Shown here one piece after another: positions 54,270 to 64,000 of a DNA stretch of 64,000 nucleotides. The notes under the pieces are model-generated. The model was not told where the DNA came from, made no database searches, and saw nothing but the letters and a program-made list of their open reading frames with translations. Position numbers and translations under genes: made by a program. The first letter of the stretch is position 1. Each line of letters starts with the position of its first letter. This stretch comes from Nelumbo lutea (lineage: Eukaryota; Streptophyta; Magnoliopsida; Proteales; Nelumbonaceae), in NCBI GenBank assembly GCA_022828595.1, contig JAKGHH010000004.1:22700372-22764371 (forward strand), in the 5' to 3' direction.

Positions 54270-55030
54270 AAATCTGACTAGAAAATTGGACCTAATCATG
54301 TATAACAGCAATGGTGATATTAGCTGGAGGAGTTAGGTGGGTCAGCCTACACCAAACACTCACACAAATAAATCAGATTTTCTACTTACTTCAACCACAC
54401 AACGCATTCAAATGTGCATTGGGAATATCTTTCGTACATCATATATTTTATCATTCATGCGGGAGATTATCCCAATCGGGTGTTTCAATGCTTAATAACT
54501 TATTTTTTCAAAATTATTTCAAGAGGTCAGTTTTATGAATGTCTACCCCATAAAATGCACTCGGGATTTCCTACTCACTTTTCCTATCCACTCTCTACCC
54601 ACCGTGAATTGGAGCCACACATCTCTTGGACTCAAATTCATATCGGATAGAGAGTGGGTAGAAAAAGTTTGTAAGAAATATGGGCTCCATAAAATTCCTT
54701 TTATTTGAGATACCGGAGACATGTTGATTGGATATGATGCATCTGATAGTTGATAAATACATTGTGTATACTTTGAACTTTGGGAGTGAGGAGCAAATCT
54801 AAATTCTTGTGGGAGGAATGCTAGCTGATCATTTTTAATTGGAGAGCTCATCTAGCACCAGCTTAGTTTTTACCTTTTACAAGCTAACGCTATGTCTAGA
54901 TGCATGCAAAACAAAATGAAAATGAATATTTTGTAGGCTATAGGGAATGAATATTCAAAAGGAAAGTCACTGATTTTCTAAATTCTGGTATTTATATATT
55001 AAAGGACAAATTTCTTAAAGTACTTCAAAG
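54270..55030. other. Intergenic
   Basis: An inverted pair CTATCCACTCTCTACCCAC / GGATAGAGAGTGGGTAG (54580-54660) and a partial match (TACTCACTTTTCCTA) to 52614-52629. No gene. Confidence 0.45.
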
Positions 55031-55434
55031 TAGGGGTGTCAATTGGACTGGATTTGGTCCAATCCGGTCCAATCCGGTCCAATCCAATGTGAGTTCATTA
55101 CAAATGGATCTGGTCTAATCTAGTCCAATGAATATTTTGGATAATTTTGGACCGGTCCAGATACTGTTCAATCTGTTCAAATTCCTATTAATTTAGATTG
55201 GTCTCAACTCAAACCTGGTCCATTGACACCTATGTTCTAATCTTCTATCAATGGACCATAAATTGGCTCAATCCAATATAAATTCATTATGGATTGACCA
55301 GGTCCAATTCAATATGTTATATTGGTCTGTCCAGTCCATCCAAATTCAATATGTCTTATTGGTCCGTCCAATCCATCCAAATGGATTTTGATTTGGACGG
55401 AGTCCAAACCAAAACCGGTCCATTGAGACCCCTA
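55031..55434. mobile_element. hAT-type MITE (GGTCCAATCC family)
   Basis: Starts TAGGGGTGTCAATTGGACTG and ends CGGTCCATTGAGACCCCTA. The flanks CTTCAAAG (55023-55030) and CTCCTAAG (55435-55442) match at 6 of 8. The interior is built of GGTCCAATCC/GGACC motifs. A relative lies at 61731-62112. Confidence 0.75.
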
Positions 55435-55734
55435 CTCCTAAGATCTAGGAAATTAACTCTACCCTTACTATTATACTGTCTTAAAGTATTCCAAATTTTT
55501 TTACAGTTGTCAAAAACCTACTATTCCGTCACACACAATTCACATGTGACATCAAGTGATTGATATATTTTTTCAAAAAGTTCAAAAATTCCCTTTTATG
55601 ATAAAAAAAATGCTCTTTAAAGCAACACACACAAACTGCCCATATAAGCAACTAATTCGCAGTTAAGACACAAGCAGTAAGCTTAAAGCACCAAGCACAC
55701 ACTTAGTGCAGAGAGAAAGGGAGAGGCATGGGTA

Positions 55735-56720
55735 TGATCTATTTCTACCCCTTCCTCCACAAATCTCCAAACATTCAGATTCTGGAACCCTTCCAAATCT
55801 ATCATCTAAATCATTTCCCATCATTGGAGAGTCCACAAATCCAGTGTACCCTCCCATTCATCTCCACTCCACCGGCTAGCACAACTGTAGCTGCATCTGC
55901 ATCTGCTGCTTTCCACTACTGCTCTGTCTGCACCCTCAGTTTCTTCATTTCTGTCTCTAATGCTGCCTTTGCTCCCTCCTCTAATTGCTGGTTCAGTTGA
56001 GTCGCATTTGCCTTACTCTGTTCTAGCGCCTTCCCCATTTTATCCAACTTTAGAGCAGTTTCTTCCCCCATAACTAAAAATTAAATGCAGTTAACTCCAC
56101 TACTGCATCCTTTACTTTCCTTTTCAAGAGCTCTTTCTCTTCCGAACCACCTCCAATTGCTTCTCCTTCTCAGCCAATTTCTCTTTGAGCAACTTGATCT
56201 CTGCATTCACCAAGCCCAAGTCATCTGATGGTGTTTCACCGGCTCTAGCACTAGTGTTGCTTCATCAGTTTCATTAATGTCACATCCAACTTTAGCTTCA
56301 CCGGCTTCATTCTCTTCTTGCTCGGTCATGTTTGTAAGCTCGCTCTTGGGTTCAGGGGGATCTTATCTAGTGGAACTTCGAAAACATCAGTTTTTGAAAA
56401 ATCCTCTCTTGGTAGATTCTATAGAAGCCTAACTCCTCTTCAAGTTTCTTCAACTCTTCTTGAGCCTAACCCAATTGAGATTCCAGGTCGGTAATGCGGG
56501 TGCCAAGCTTCTTTTGATGCAATGGATCAGATTGAGTTCCTTGTGGACATCAACACTCACCCGCCTTTGGACTTTGATCAATAGTGGGTCGATGTGAAGC
56601 AGATCAGAGGAAGAAGAGGTGCAGGTTATGATGGAATGGACGTGGCTTCTAGCATTTCGACGGATGGATTCCGGTTTGTCTGTGATAGAGTATGGAGGAG
56701 CTAGCCTGAAGCAATGAACA
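55735..56720 (-). pseudogene. ICR/RIP (interactor of constitutively active ROPs) pseudogene
   Basis: Read across frames on minus: PPYSITD (about 56690), TRITDLESQLG*AQEELKKLEE (about 56480), LVNAEIKLLKEKLAEKEKQL (about 56200), NQQLEEG, then ETE...VQTEQ, ADAAATVV-like and AGGVEMN (about 55870), GYTGFVDSPMM and DLDDRFG (about 55820), and the C-terminal MFGDLW motif in another frame (about 55765). These are the coiled-coil and tail motifs of plant ICR proteins, which link ROP GTPases to effectors and microtubules (family knowledge). Multiple stops and frameshifts; no introns evident. It may be a processed copy or a decayed large exon. Confidence 0.75.
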
Positions 56721-57039
56721 CATGACCGTTCTATTTTCTCTTTTTCATTCTTACTTTCTCTCAGAATAGGAAAACTGGCGATTGGCGAAAGGATGAGAAT
56801 GGACACGACAACTAATGTACTTGCATACTCGTCAAAACCATTGCTCTACCAAATTGGTCGAATCCCTGAAATGCATCGGACCTACAACCCTTGACTAACT
56901 TCACAATTTTTTTTTTCAGCTTGCAACCTCTCTCCACTCTCTTTGCCTTGCAGATGGCTAGGACGAAGATTGAAAGAGGAAAATGTAGTTGTTCCTCATC
57001 CTTACAATGGACCCATACTATCTTACCTTTCTTCAAATT

Positions 57040-58026
57040 TTCATCAATTAAGTTTTATTTTAAAAATTTGAGGAATAGTGAAAGGTAAATTCAATATTTT
57101 TTTTCCATGATTAATGTCAATTGTCAGAAAAATTAGAAATACTCTATAAGACAATATGCAAATAGTGGAGGTAGAGAGTCAAATAGTTGATAAATATATT
57201 GGTATCATAAGACCATTTAAGTGACATATGACACATTAGGAGGGATATCAATAACCTATATTATGGATCAGTTTCTGGAAAATATTTCTCTTCCATATCC
57301 ATTTCACATTCAACATAGCTAACTACTTAAAATAACATTTTTCTGGAAATAATTCATATCTTTTTGCATTTTATGTGCAACCAAATGGAGTCTCTGTCTC
57401 TCTGAGAAATTTCTTGTATGATTTAATTAGAGCAAATAAGTAATAATATGTACAGTAATATTTTAGAAACTGGAGTCTTTAAATTAAATTTTGAAAGAGG
57501 CATTTCTTCTAATTTTAAGCTGATGTGAATTATTTTAGTGATTATATCTTCCCTGGGATATGTAATCATATAAGCAATCTTGCTTTTCTATATTATTAAA
57601 AAATTAAAACTGATTTGTAATTACTACTGCAAGAACATCGAAATAACATTAAACACAACCGAGTGACTAATCGGGATTCATGTAGCCGAGCTTGTATAAT
57701 GACGATGATATTTATTAATAAAATCAAAATAGGGTACGGTTGCAATTCAGCTGGCTAGGTTGGTACTTTGTAGAAGTTAAAGGCCCTATACTATACCACT
57801 TTGTCCGGGGATGATCTTTGGACATAATGACGTGGGTTAGTACTTACGTATATAGGAGTACACATTTTGGCTTGTTTGAGTTTGTTTAATTAATTGCAGT
57901 GCGAATTTTATTTTAATTGGTATAAATGCACGGGAGTGCAAGTTCTGGTTTGTTTTTGCTTTAGATTTGAGTTTATTTGAAAGTAAAATGGCATAACTCC
58001 TAGTTTATATGAGAGGAGAAACCGAG
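57040..58026. other. Intergenic, no gene
   Basis: AT-rich sequence without domains or repeat ends that I can support. Confidence 0.55.
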
Positions 58027-58471
58027 CAGGGGTGCCCACGGTTCGGTTATAAGCCTTTTTTTTTTTTTTTTACCGAATATCAGTTTTTAAAAAACTGATA
58101 ATCGAAATCGAATTGAAGTCAATTGGTTAATTGATTGATCGATTCGGTTTATTGATTTTTTCGTTTTTTTAATTTTATATATAAAATGTTATATTTTAAA
58201 TAATAAATAATATATCATATATTATATATACACACTTATATTTAATGTATATTTATTAATTTATAATATATAAAAATATAAAATATATATAAATATATAG
58301 AAATATGTGTATACTGGCAAATTTGATTAATCACCTGTTTTCTATATTAGTTAACCAAAACAAAACTAGTATTTTTGATTTTTTTTTAAAAAACATCAAA
58401 CTGAAACCAAATCGATCAATTCAATTAACCAACTTTCCAATTCAGTTTTGACTTTTTTTTGTTTACCCCTA
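58027..58471. mobile_element. hAT-type MITE related to 52759-53240
   Basis: Starts CAGGGGTGCCCACGGTTCGG, the inverted equivalent of the 52759-53240 right end (GGTTCGGTTAA..GAGCACCCC), and ends TTTGTTTACCCCTA. It shares the AT-rich core (ATTTATATATAAAATGTTATA, opposite orientation). No clear 8 bp duplication. Confidence 0.6.
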
Positions 58472-59312
58472 CCTAGGACTCTAGGAGAAAGACTATTTGT
58501 TTGGGAGAAATTAGGTAATAAGCAAAATGATAAAATCTCAACTTGCGAGAGAAAATCAATATAGGAGAAAGGTGGTGCGAAATTTGTATCAATTTTTTTT
58601 ATACTACCAATGATTAATTTATTGATAACCTGTTTGGGAGGAATTCTACGTTGATTGAACTGTATTGACTGAACCGCTGTAGAGAAGCTTTTTGATATAG
58701 TTTCACTGGAAAGCCGATTTAATCACTGTTCCCAAAACTGGACAGGACCAGACGGTTGGACTGAAAGAATTAGGAACCGGTCACTTGACCGGTTCCATTT
58801 TCCTCCAAAACCACTTTTCCCCTCAAAACTGTTGATTTTGGTTAGCAAACCGTTGAACCGGCTAGTTAATCGTTCGAATGGTTTTGATCATTTTTTAATT
58901 TTTATTTTTTATCAGAATGAGCTAGCTGTTCGGGTCGAACAGTCAGACCGTTTGAATCAGTAACCGGACCCTAACTAATTCGGTCACCGATTCGTTTTTA
59001 AAAACCATCAATTTAATGATTCATGTAAACCTATCTTAGGGTTTCATGTAATATATCATAAGCCGCTGCGTAGAAAACCCTCCCAAGCTGGCACAATTAA
59101 ATCCTGTTCTTTTCTTCTTCAGGATACAGTAGTACATACTGCATACTGGTCGTCCGATCTTTGTTCAGTACAGTGATCTCAAATTATTATCAGATAATTT
59201 TCTTGAAAAAACAAGTGGTCGCCGAATCAATTGCAAGTGCCAAAAGCTGAATAATAAATCTGGTCCCATTTTGTTTTCAAAGCAATCACTTAAACTTTTT
59301 TTTAGGACTTAA
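58472..59312. other. Intergenic
   Basis: Contains GAACCGGTCACTTGACCGGTTC-like palindromic motifs (58770-58795) and GGTTAGCAAACCGTTGAACC repeats, probably another eroded repeat. No gene. Confidence 0.45.
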
Positions 59313-59417
59313 AGCTATATTTGATTTAAAAGAAAAGGTAAAAGTAAGAAAATCTATATAAGATTTCTAAAGGTTTCTTTACCTTTCTTTACTTTTTCCT
59401 TCAAATCAAACATAGCC
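59313..59417. mobile_element. Tourist-like MITE
   Basis: Foldback of AGCTATATTTGATTT and AAATCAAACATAGCC with flanking TAA (59310-59312, 59418-59420). Confidence 0.65.
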
Positions 59418-59465
59418 TAAAGTTATTGCATCTATTAATTGTCTAACGGCCAGTTTGACTTAAAA

Positions 59466-59570
59466 GGCATGCTCGGTTTGATAAAAAATAATACAGACAA
59501 AGTCTAATAAAGAAAGTTCTTGACAAATTTTGCAAAATTCCTTAAAAGCTTTATCCTGTCAAACACGGCC
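59466..59570. mobile_element. Tourist-like MITE
   Basis: GGCATGCTCGGTTTGATAAA at left and TTTATCCTGTCAAACACGGCC at right are inverted; TAAA lies on both sides (with one extra A on the left). Confidence 0.55.
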
Positions 59571-60337
59571 TAAATGTAATAAATCTTGGTATCAAATCAA
59601 GGCATTGAATTAATCCATATCAGTTTTGAAATTTCAAATGTGGGAACAACAATAATCGGTAAGGAGTCTAGGGCCAGCACCGGATCGGAGATTCGGAGTC
59701 AAGTGACAAAGATAAGGAGACAGGAGTCAAATAATAAGTCTATGGGGAGGGAGGTGCAATTTGAGGAAGCGCCTTTCTATATATTGTCAGATTGGAATCT
59801 ATTTGACAGCTAAAACCCATCAAGATCGATCATAATTCTGGTGGCGAGTTGCGTACGTTGTGGAGAAGTTTAGCACCCCCTTAACGAGCGAATGACTAGC
59901 TTTACTGCATTCTCACATGACTTGATAGGCATATGCGATTAATTAAATTATCTACATATAAAGCATCTGTTTAATTCAACCAAATGAGATCCAAACGCTG
60001 CCAAAACTCACACCAACATCTTGATCTTCTATACTCTCTCTCTCTCTCTGATACGTAGCATGCATGGTTAGAGAAGCAAAGTTGGGCGACAGAAAAATAG
60101 CACTGAAATAGAAGTAGGACAGAGAGAGCACTTGAGATATAATATCCTCATTCAAACAAACAAAGCATGCATACACTGATGAGAAATATATAACATTCAT
60201 GAGCATTATTACTTGGTACAAGTAGTAACTTGGGGCTTCTTGCTTCTGCTTGAGAACTAGCAATCAGCATAATAACATTGAAAAGGAAGCAGTAGAAGCA
60301 TTCTTTATTATATATATAATTAAGCAAGCGCTCAAAG
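59571..60337. other. Intergenic and 3' flank of the proline-rich gene
   Basis: A TGGTATCAAATCAAGGC motif at 59588 resembles a retrotransposon primer-binding site but has no LTR beside it. A CT repeat lies at 60032-60050. Probable 3' UTR of the gene at 60338-60574. Confidence 0.45.
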
Positions 60338-60574
60338 TTAGGGGTTGACAGAGGTTGGAGGGTGACCAGGAAAATGGCCATAAGGAGGTGGCTTGCGCTT
60401 TGGTGGAGATTTGGGAGGCTTGTGATATACCGGCGGTGGCTTCTTGATTGGTGGATACTTGTACATGGGTGGCTTCTTATAAGGGGGAGGCTTGTAATAG
60501 TCACCCAGTGAGGGAGTGGCCAGCAGAGCCACCACTCCAATGAGCAACACCAGTAACCGTGTAAGGAGGGACAT
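60338..60574 (-). CDS. Small secreted proline-rich protein (extensin/PRP-like)
   Basis: 78 codons, single exon. The ATG at 60572-60574 is chosen because it opens a classical signal peptide MSLLTRLLVLLIGVVALLAT; an in-frame upstream Met (MHHYY) would put charged sequence before it and leave too little 5' leader after the TATA box. The mature part is Lys/Tyr/Pro-rich: YYKPPPYKKPPMYKYPPIKK, HKPPKSPPKRKPPPYGHF, ending PPTSVNP. PPVY/KPP repeats are typical of cell-wall PRPs cross-linked through Tyr (family knowledge). Its C-terminus and promoter match the broken copy at 12077-12535, and another copy starts at the window's right edge. Confidence 0.85.
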   Translation of the reverse strand: MSLLTRLLVLLIGVVALLATPSLGDYYKPPPYKKPPMYKYPPIKKPPPVYHKPPKSPPKRKPPPYGHFPGHPPTSVNP

Positions 60575-60642
60575 TTTTGGAGTTAGGCTGGGGAAGAAAA
60601 GTGTGTAGTAGTGGTGCAAGAAATAGAAGATGGGGGGGTGCC

Positions 60643-60650
60643 CTTTTATA
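60643..60650 (-). promoter_or_regulatory. TATA box of the 60.3-60.6 kb proline-rich gene
   Basis: TATAAAAG on minus, 69 bp upstream of the ATG. Confidence 0.65.
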
Positions 60651-60679
60651 TTGGGTATTGGCCTATATTTGCATGACAG

Positions 60680-61476
60680 GTGTCAAGATAAGATCGTTAT
60701 TTTGACTATTTAGGTGTTGATGGCTTGGTGGTCCTTCTTTGTTTGAAGTTTATTGGGCCAATCTAACCTACCAAAAGTTTGAGCAAGTAAATGAGTAGAT
60801 TGAATTGAGTGATCAATGAACAATGACCCCTCTTCCAGCTAGCTTGGTCTCCATTTTCATGTGCCGCGGCTAGCTGGAGCCTGGACTACTACTATCGGTA
60901 GCGGAGGCACGTTATCGCAATGCTGATTCTATACATCGTAGCATCCCAGCCCGATTCTTTCCTTTTCATGAACATGTGTATATTTTCACTTTTCTTTTTG
61001 TTTTCCATCAATAAAACAGTCAAGATATATATAAAATCTTCTTTTTGTGGTCCAACAAAGTCGATTATTATCGACTGATAGAAAGAGCCAAGGTTTTGGA
61101 AATCTCAGGAAGAGTTGAGAAAGATTTAACCGGGTCTAGGTGCATTGATATTTGATACTGATGGATCAATGGTGCATTGATATTTGATAGAAAGAGCCAA
61201 GGTTTTTTTTCTTTCTCTACCTTTTCCTTCAAATTTCAAACCAAACATAGCCTTATGTCACTTAGGACGTCAAAAAAACATTTAGTCAAAATTTTGGTTG
61301 GGCTTGAGTTGAGGAGCATTGGGGTTAAGTTGTGTAGTTCGTTCCTTGTGCATGTCTTTATTGCACCACCAGTGAGTTGGGATCAAGTGTTGAAGCCTCA
61401 AAAAACCTTCAAAATCCAACACTACGAATGTCTATTGCATTTGATGACTTTCATTCAAACTCTTCTGAATGACTCC
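60680..61476. other. Promoter flank and intergenic
   Basis: No gene. Segment 61204-61256 (TTTTCCTTCAAATTTCAAAC, CATAGCC then TTA) is similar to the right end of the Tourist-like element at 59313-59417. ATTGATATTTGATA is duplicated (61144, 61174). Confidence 0.45.
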
Positions 61477-61613
61477 GGATCTCCTACCAACATGATCTGC
61501 ACTGCATACATGGTGCGTCTCACTTTTATGGTGAGTCCTAATCTCATGATGAGATGTGTGGTCTCAGATCATATTGGTAGGTTGTTGGAAGGTGTCTTGT
61601 TGGCAAGAGATCC
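61477..61613. mobile_element. Foldback MITE-like repeat, second copy
   Basis: GGATCTCCTACCAAC at left and GTTGGCAAGAGATCC at right are inverted. The interior is related to 15388-15558. Confidence 0.55.
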
Positions 61614-61750
61614 CACCTACTTCTCTAGCTGCTTCTAAGGGTGTCAATTGCACTGGTCTCAGACCATATTGGTAGGTTGTAGGAAGGTGTCTTGTTGGCA
61701 GGAGATCCCACCTATTTCTCTAGCTGCTTCTAAGGGTGTCAATTGGACTG
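61561..61750. repeat. 95 bp tandem duplication
   Basis: GTCTCAGATCATATTGGTAG starts at 61561 and again (one change) at 61656. Both copies run through GATCCCACCTA, CTAGCTGCTTCTAAGG and GTGTCAATTG. The duplication spans the end of one MITE and the start of the next. Confidence 0.85.
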
Positions 61751-62112
61751 GGTTTTGCTCAATCCGGTCCAGTCCAATGTGAGTCCATTTTAAATGTATC
61801 GGGTCTAACCCAATCCAATAAATATTTTGGACCATTTTGAACCAGTCCAATTCAATGTTTAGACCATCCAATCTATTCAAATCTTTTTTAATTTAATTTA
61901 ATTCTAACTCAAACCTGGTTCATTGACACCTGGTATATTTTACTGTTAATGAATCAGATATCCGCTCAATACAACCCAATCCAATATAAATTTATTATAG
62001 ATGGACCAGGATTAATCCAATCCAACAAGACCATTAAATCTAGACTAGTCCAATTTGTCCAATTTGATTTTGATTTGAACAGGGTCCAACTCAAAACCCA
62101 TTCACACCCCTA
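61731..62112. mobile_element. hAT-type MITE (GGTCCAATCC family), second copy
   Basis: Starts TAAGGGTGTCAATTGGACTG and ends CCATTCACACCCCTA. Same motif content as 55031-55434. The flanks GCTGCTTC / CCTACTGC match at only 5 of 8. Confidence 0.6.
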
Positions 62113-62301
62113 CCTACTGCCATACCGTGGCTGAGAGCAAGCTAGAGAACCCCTACCTCCTTGGCTTCTTCCAAGAATCCATTCATATATCTGGTCGGTG
62201 AATAGTCATTTGTCATACGCCAAAAGACATTATGGATAATATCATGTATAAATATTCTTTTCAAAGAAATATAATATATGGTCAAAATTTTAGTCAAAAA
62301 A

Positions 62302-62839
62302 TGACGCAGTGTGGAAGCAATGAGAACCGGAGTTGGCTATGCAAGCACCGGGCGTCCGCTAGCACCTAGCGAAAAACACTGATTTCTCTAGGAGAGAGAA
62401 AAATGTAGCGAAAATAGGAAAAAGAGAACTTGAAGAAATTCTGAAAATCTGAAGTATAGAATTGATTAATAATTCTGGGAAATAGCAGTATTTATAATAC
62501 ATTGAGAAATTATAAAAGAACTAGGAAAAGAAATTAGATTTGATCTAAACATCTCAAACTTGTAGATAGGATCGAACTCTTCTTGACTTGATCTCCCCCG
62601 TCCGATCTCCCTTGATCTCATCCATGCACGAATCTTGGATTATCTAGAATTCTTGAATTCTTGATGGGTCTTGGATTCTTTGAATTCTTGATGAGTCTTG
62701 AATTCTTTGGATTCTTGATGGATCTTGAATTCTTGAATTTTGATAATTCTTGAATTCTTGAATTATCTTGGACTCTTGGCCTTATCCTAGGAGCTGCCGC
62801 CCCTAGGAGTGAGATGGGCCTTGGGATGGGCCTCCATCA
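62302..62839 (-). repeat. 3' LTR of the gypsy element
   Basis: TG..CA bounded, 538 bp. It has repeated AAGAATTCAAGA motifs (62640-62780) and a TATA-like TATTATAAATACTG at about 62490-62505. The LTR start overlaps the last codons of the polyprotein. Confidence 0.75.
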
Positions 62840-63507
62840 TTCTCCCCCACTTGGAGAGAACTTGACCCCGAGTCGTGACGAGGATAGGCAAGTGTTATCT
62901 CTGGCAGGTACCGGTGAAGGTCAGCAACGTTGAAGGTCTTGGATATGCCCATATGATCTGGTAGGTCCACTATATAGGCATTATCATTAATCTTCTTCAC
63001 GATCTTGTATGGACCATACTTCCGAGGCTTCAACTTGTTGTAGGTACCTACGGGAATTCTTTCATTCCTTAAGAAGACCATAACCTCATCACCTACATCA
63101 AACACTTGAGGTCGGCGGTGTTTGTCTGCGGCCATCTTGTACTTGGCGTTGGATTGTTCTAACTTCTGCTTCACGGCGTCTTGGACAGACCGGATTTGTT
63201 TTGCCATCTGTTCTGCTGAGATACTGGCGCTGGGTACCTTGGGTAGTTTCACTAAATCCAGTGCATGGTTAGGGACCTTCATGTACACGATGGAGAATGG
63301 GGATCTGCTTGTAGAACTATGCACTACATTGTTATAGGTGAACTCGGCCTGGGCTATGGAGAAATCCCACTGTTTCGGCCGTTCCCGGCATATGCTGCGA
63401 ATTAAATTCCCTAAGGTTCGATTTACCACTTCTGTTTGTCCATCTGTCTGCGGATGGACTGTACTGCTGAAATTAAGTGATGAATCAAACAACCTCCACA
63501 GGGTCAT
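62803..63507 (-). CDS. Gypsy integrase, C-terminal part
   Basis: Open frame of 234 codons: [20 protein letters not shown] includes the catalytic Glu; [38 protein letters not shown] GPY/F module ([40 protein letters not shown]). The preceding SDRDTRF Asp is just outside this frame's first Met but in frame upstream (about 63530). Confidence 0.85.
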   Translation of the reverse strand: MTLWRLFDSSLNFSSTVHPQTDGQTEVVNRTLGNLIRSICRERPKQWDFSIAQAEFTYNNVVHSSTSRSPFSIVYMKVPNHALDLVKLPKVPSASISAEQMAKQIRSVQDAVKQKLEQSNAKYKMAADKHRRPQVFDVGDEVMVFLRNERIPVGTYNKLKPRKYGPYKIVKKINDNAYIVDLPDHMGISKTFNVADLHRYLPEITLAYPRHDSGSSSLQVGENDGGPSQGPSHS

Positions 63508-63567
63508 CCAAAAGTGACTAAGGAACCGTGTGTCACGATCTGAAGTGATGGTCTTGGGTACCCCATG

Positions 63568-63923
63568 TAAGCGAACAAGGGATCATTCAACTTAAAAACT
63601 TAAAGTGTTGTTTAATTAGTGGGCGGATTATATCCTTAATATCTAATACCTCTCTTCAATCTTCATGGTAAAGCCTATCAGGCTTGAAGTGTGAACAAAT
63701 ATAAATCCATCCACATTTTGTACTTCAATTTAATTAATCATAATATGGGAAACAAGATTGGACGCCAAACCAGAAAAGCTCTTACAGAAACAAACAAGTA
63801 TAATAAAATGATAGCACGAGCACTTCATACAAATAGTAAGTACAACCAGCCAATTGGGGATGACTGGTTAAGAACTAAAGCATCACCAACAAGTTGCTAC
63901 GAAACCAGAGGAGCACTCTTTTA
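63568..63923. other. Intergenic / 3' flank, no gene
   Basis: AT-rich; probable 3' UTR of the gene at the right edge. Nothing else seen. Confidence 0.5.
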
Positions 63924-64000
63924 TTATAGTAGCCATTTGCCTATATATTCAATCATAGGTGGTGGCTTATATGGTGGTTTCCCTCCTTTAGGAGGCTTGT
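63924..64000 (-). CDS. Proline-rich protein, 3' end only (cut by window edge)
   Basis: On minus, from the window end: KPPKGGKPPYKPPPMIEYIG then KWLL and TAA (63924-63926). KPP-rich repeats as in the gene at 60338-60574, but with a different C-terminus, so it is a related, not identical, member of the local PRP family. The start lies outside. Confidence 0.7.
   Translation of the reverse strand, partial: KPPKGGKPPYKPPPMIEYIGKWLL

Larger units (their letters stand above)
62302..63567 (-). mobile_element. 5'-truncated Ty3/gypsy element (integrase end + 3' LTR)
   Basis: On minus: integrase core from [20 protein letters not shown] (63565) to the end of the polyprotein at 62803, then polypurine AAGTGGGGGAGAA and the 3' LTR (62839-62302, TGATGGAGG...CTGCGTCA). 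Everything upstream of 63567 (gag, protease, RT, RNase H, 5' LTR) is missing; sequence beyond that point is not gypsy. Confidence 0.85.

Noticed and set aside
56812..57036. Minus frame MKKGKIVWVHCKDEEQ as a small gene
   Set aside because: No domain recognised, no paralogue in the window, and no clear promoter.
59588..59604. TGGTATCAAATCAAGGC as a retrotransposon primer-binding site
   Set aside because: No LTR end precedes it and no gag follows; probably chance or a tiny remnant.
60338..60619. Upstream start MHHYYTLFF for the 60 kb proline-rich gene
   Set aside because: The downstream Met opens a clean signal peptide and has the better distance to the TATA box.

Overview
This window is plant nuclear DNA, almost certainly from a dicot (early-diverging or core eudicot) with intron-rich, transposon-loaded genes. 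The evidence is GT-AG split genes with plant-specific protein sequence, Ty1/copia, Ty3/gypsy and L1-type LINE elements, hAT, Mutator and Tourist-like MITEs, and small proline-rich cell-wall protein genes. I cannot name the species from sequence alone.

There are few host genes. (1) Positions 1-9267 (+) hold the last ten exons of an isoprenylcysteine methylesterase gene (ICME); the 5' end lies outside the window and intron 4 carries a truncated gypsy element. (2) Three members of a small secreted proline-rich protein family lie on the minus strand at 12077-12535 (broken by an in-frame TAG), 60338-60574 (intact) and 63924-64000 (cut by the window end). (3) The main host gene is not obvious from long open frames. 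It is a seven-exon RNA polymerase III subunit gene (RPC8/RPC25, Rpb7-like) on the minus strand from 50836 to 18277. Its 193 codons are spread over about 32.6 kb because introns 2, 3 and 6 are packed with retrotransposons. (4) An ICR (interactor of constitutively active ROPs) pseudogene lies near 55.7-56.7 kb.

Most of 18.3-50.8 kb is therefore intron. Intron 6 contains small LINE copies with clear target-site duplications and a degenerate copia element (21853-29761). Nested in the gag of that copia element is a 2.65 kb chimeric retroelement (25534-28184). Intron 3 contains a deleted copia element with both LTRs (31967-33761) and two long L1-type LINEs in opposite orientation (about 34.9-38.9 kb plus, 39.8-46.6 kb minus). 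Intron 2 contains a 5'-truncated LINE with an 18 bp target-site duplication (48456-49615).

The most unusual object is the chimeric retroelement. Between 5 bp target-site duplications (ATTCA) it joins a polyadenylated, intronless DnaJ (HSP40) cDNA in antisense, the RNase H end and polypurine tract of a copia element, an LTR, about 155 bp of the 3' part of nuclear 18S rRNA, an inverted LTR with an inverted RNase H end, a tRNA primer-binding site and leader, and another inverted LTR end. Both outer termini are the same U3 end in inverted orientation. This looks like one template-switched reverse-transcription product that was then integrated.

The right side (52.7-62.1 kb) is rich in MITEs with identifiable terminal inverted repeats and target-site duplications, including a 630 bp Mutator-like element carrying a GC-rich, possibly captured, internal segment. 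The right end has a 5'-truncated gypsy element (62302-63567).
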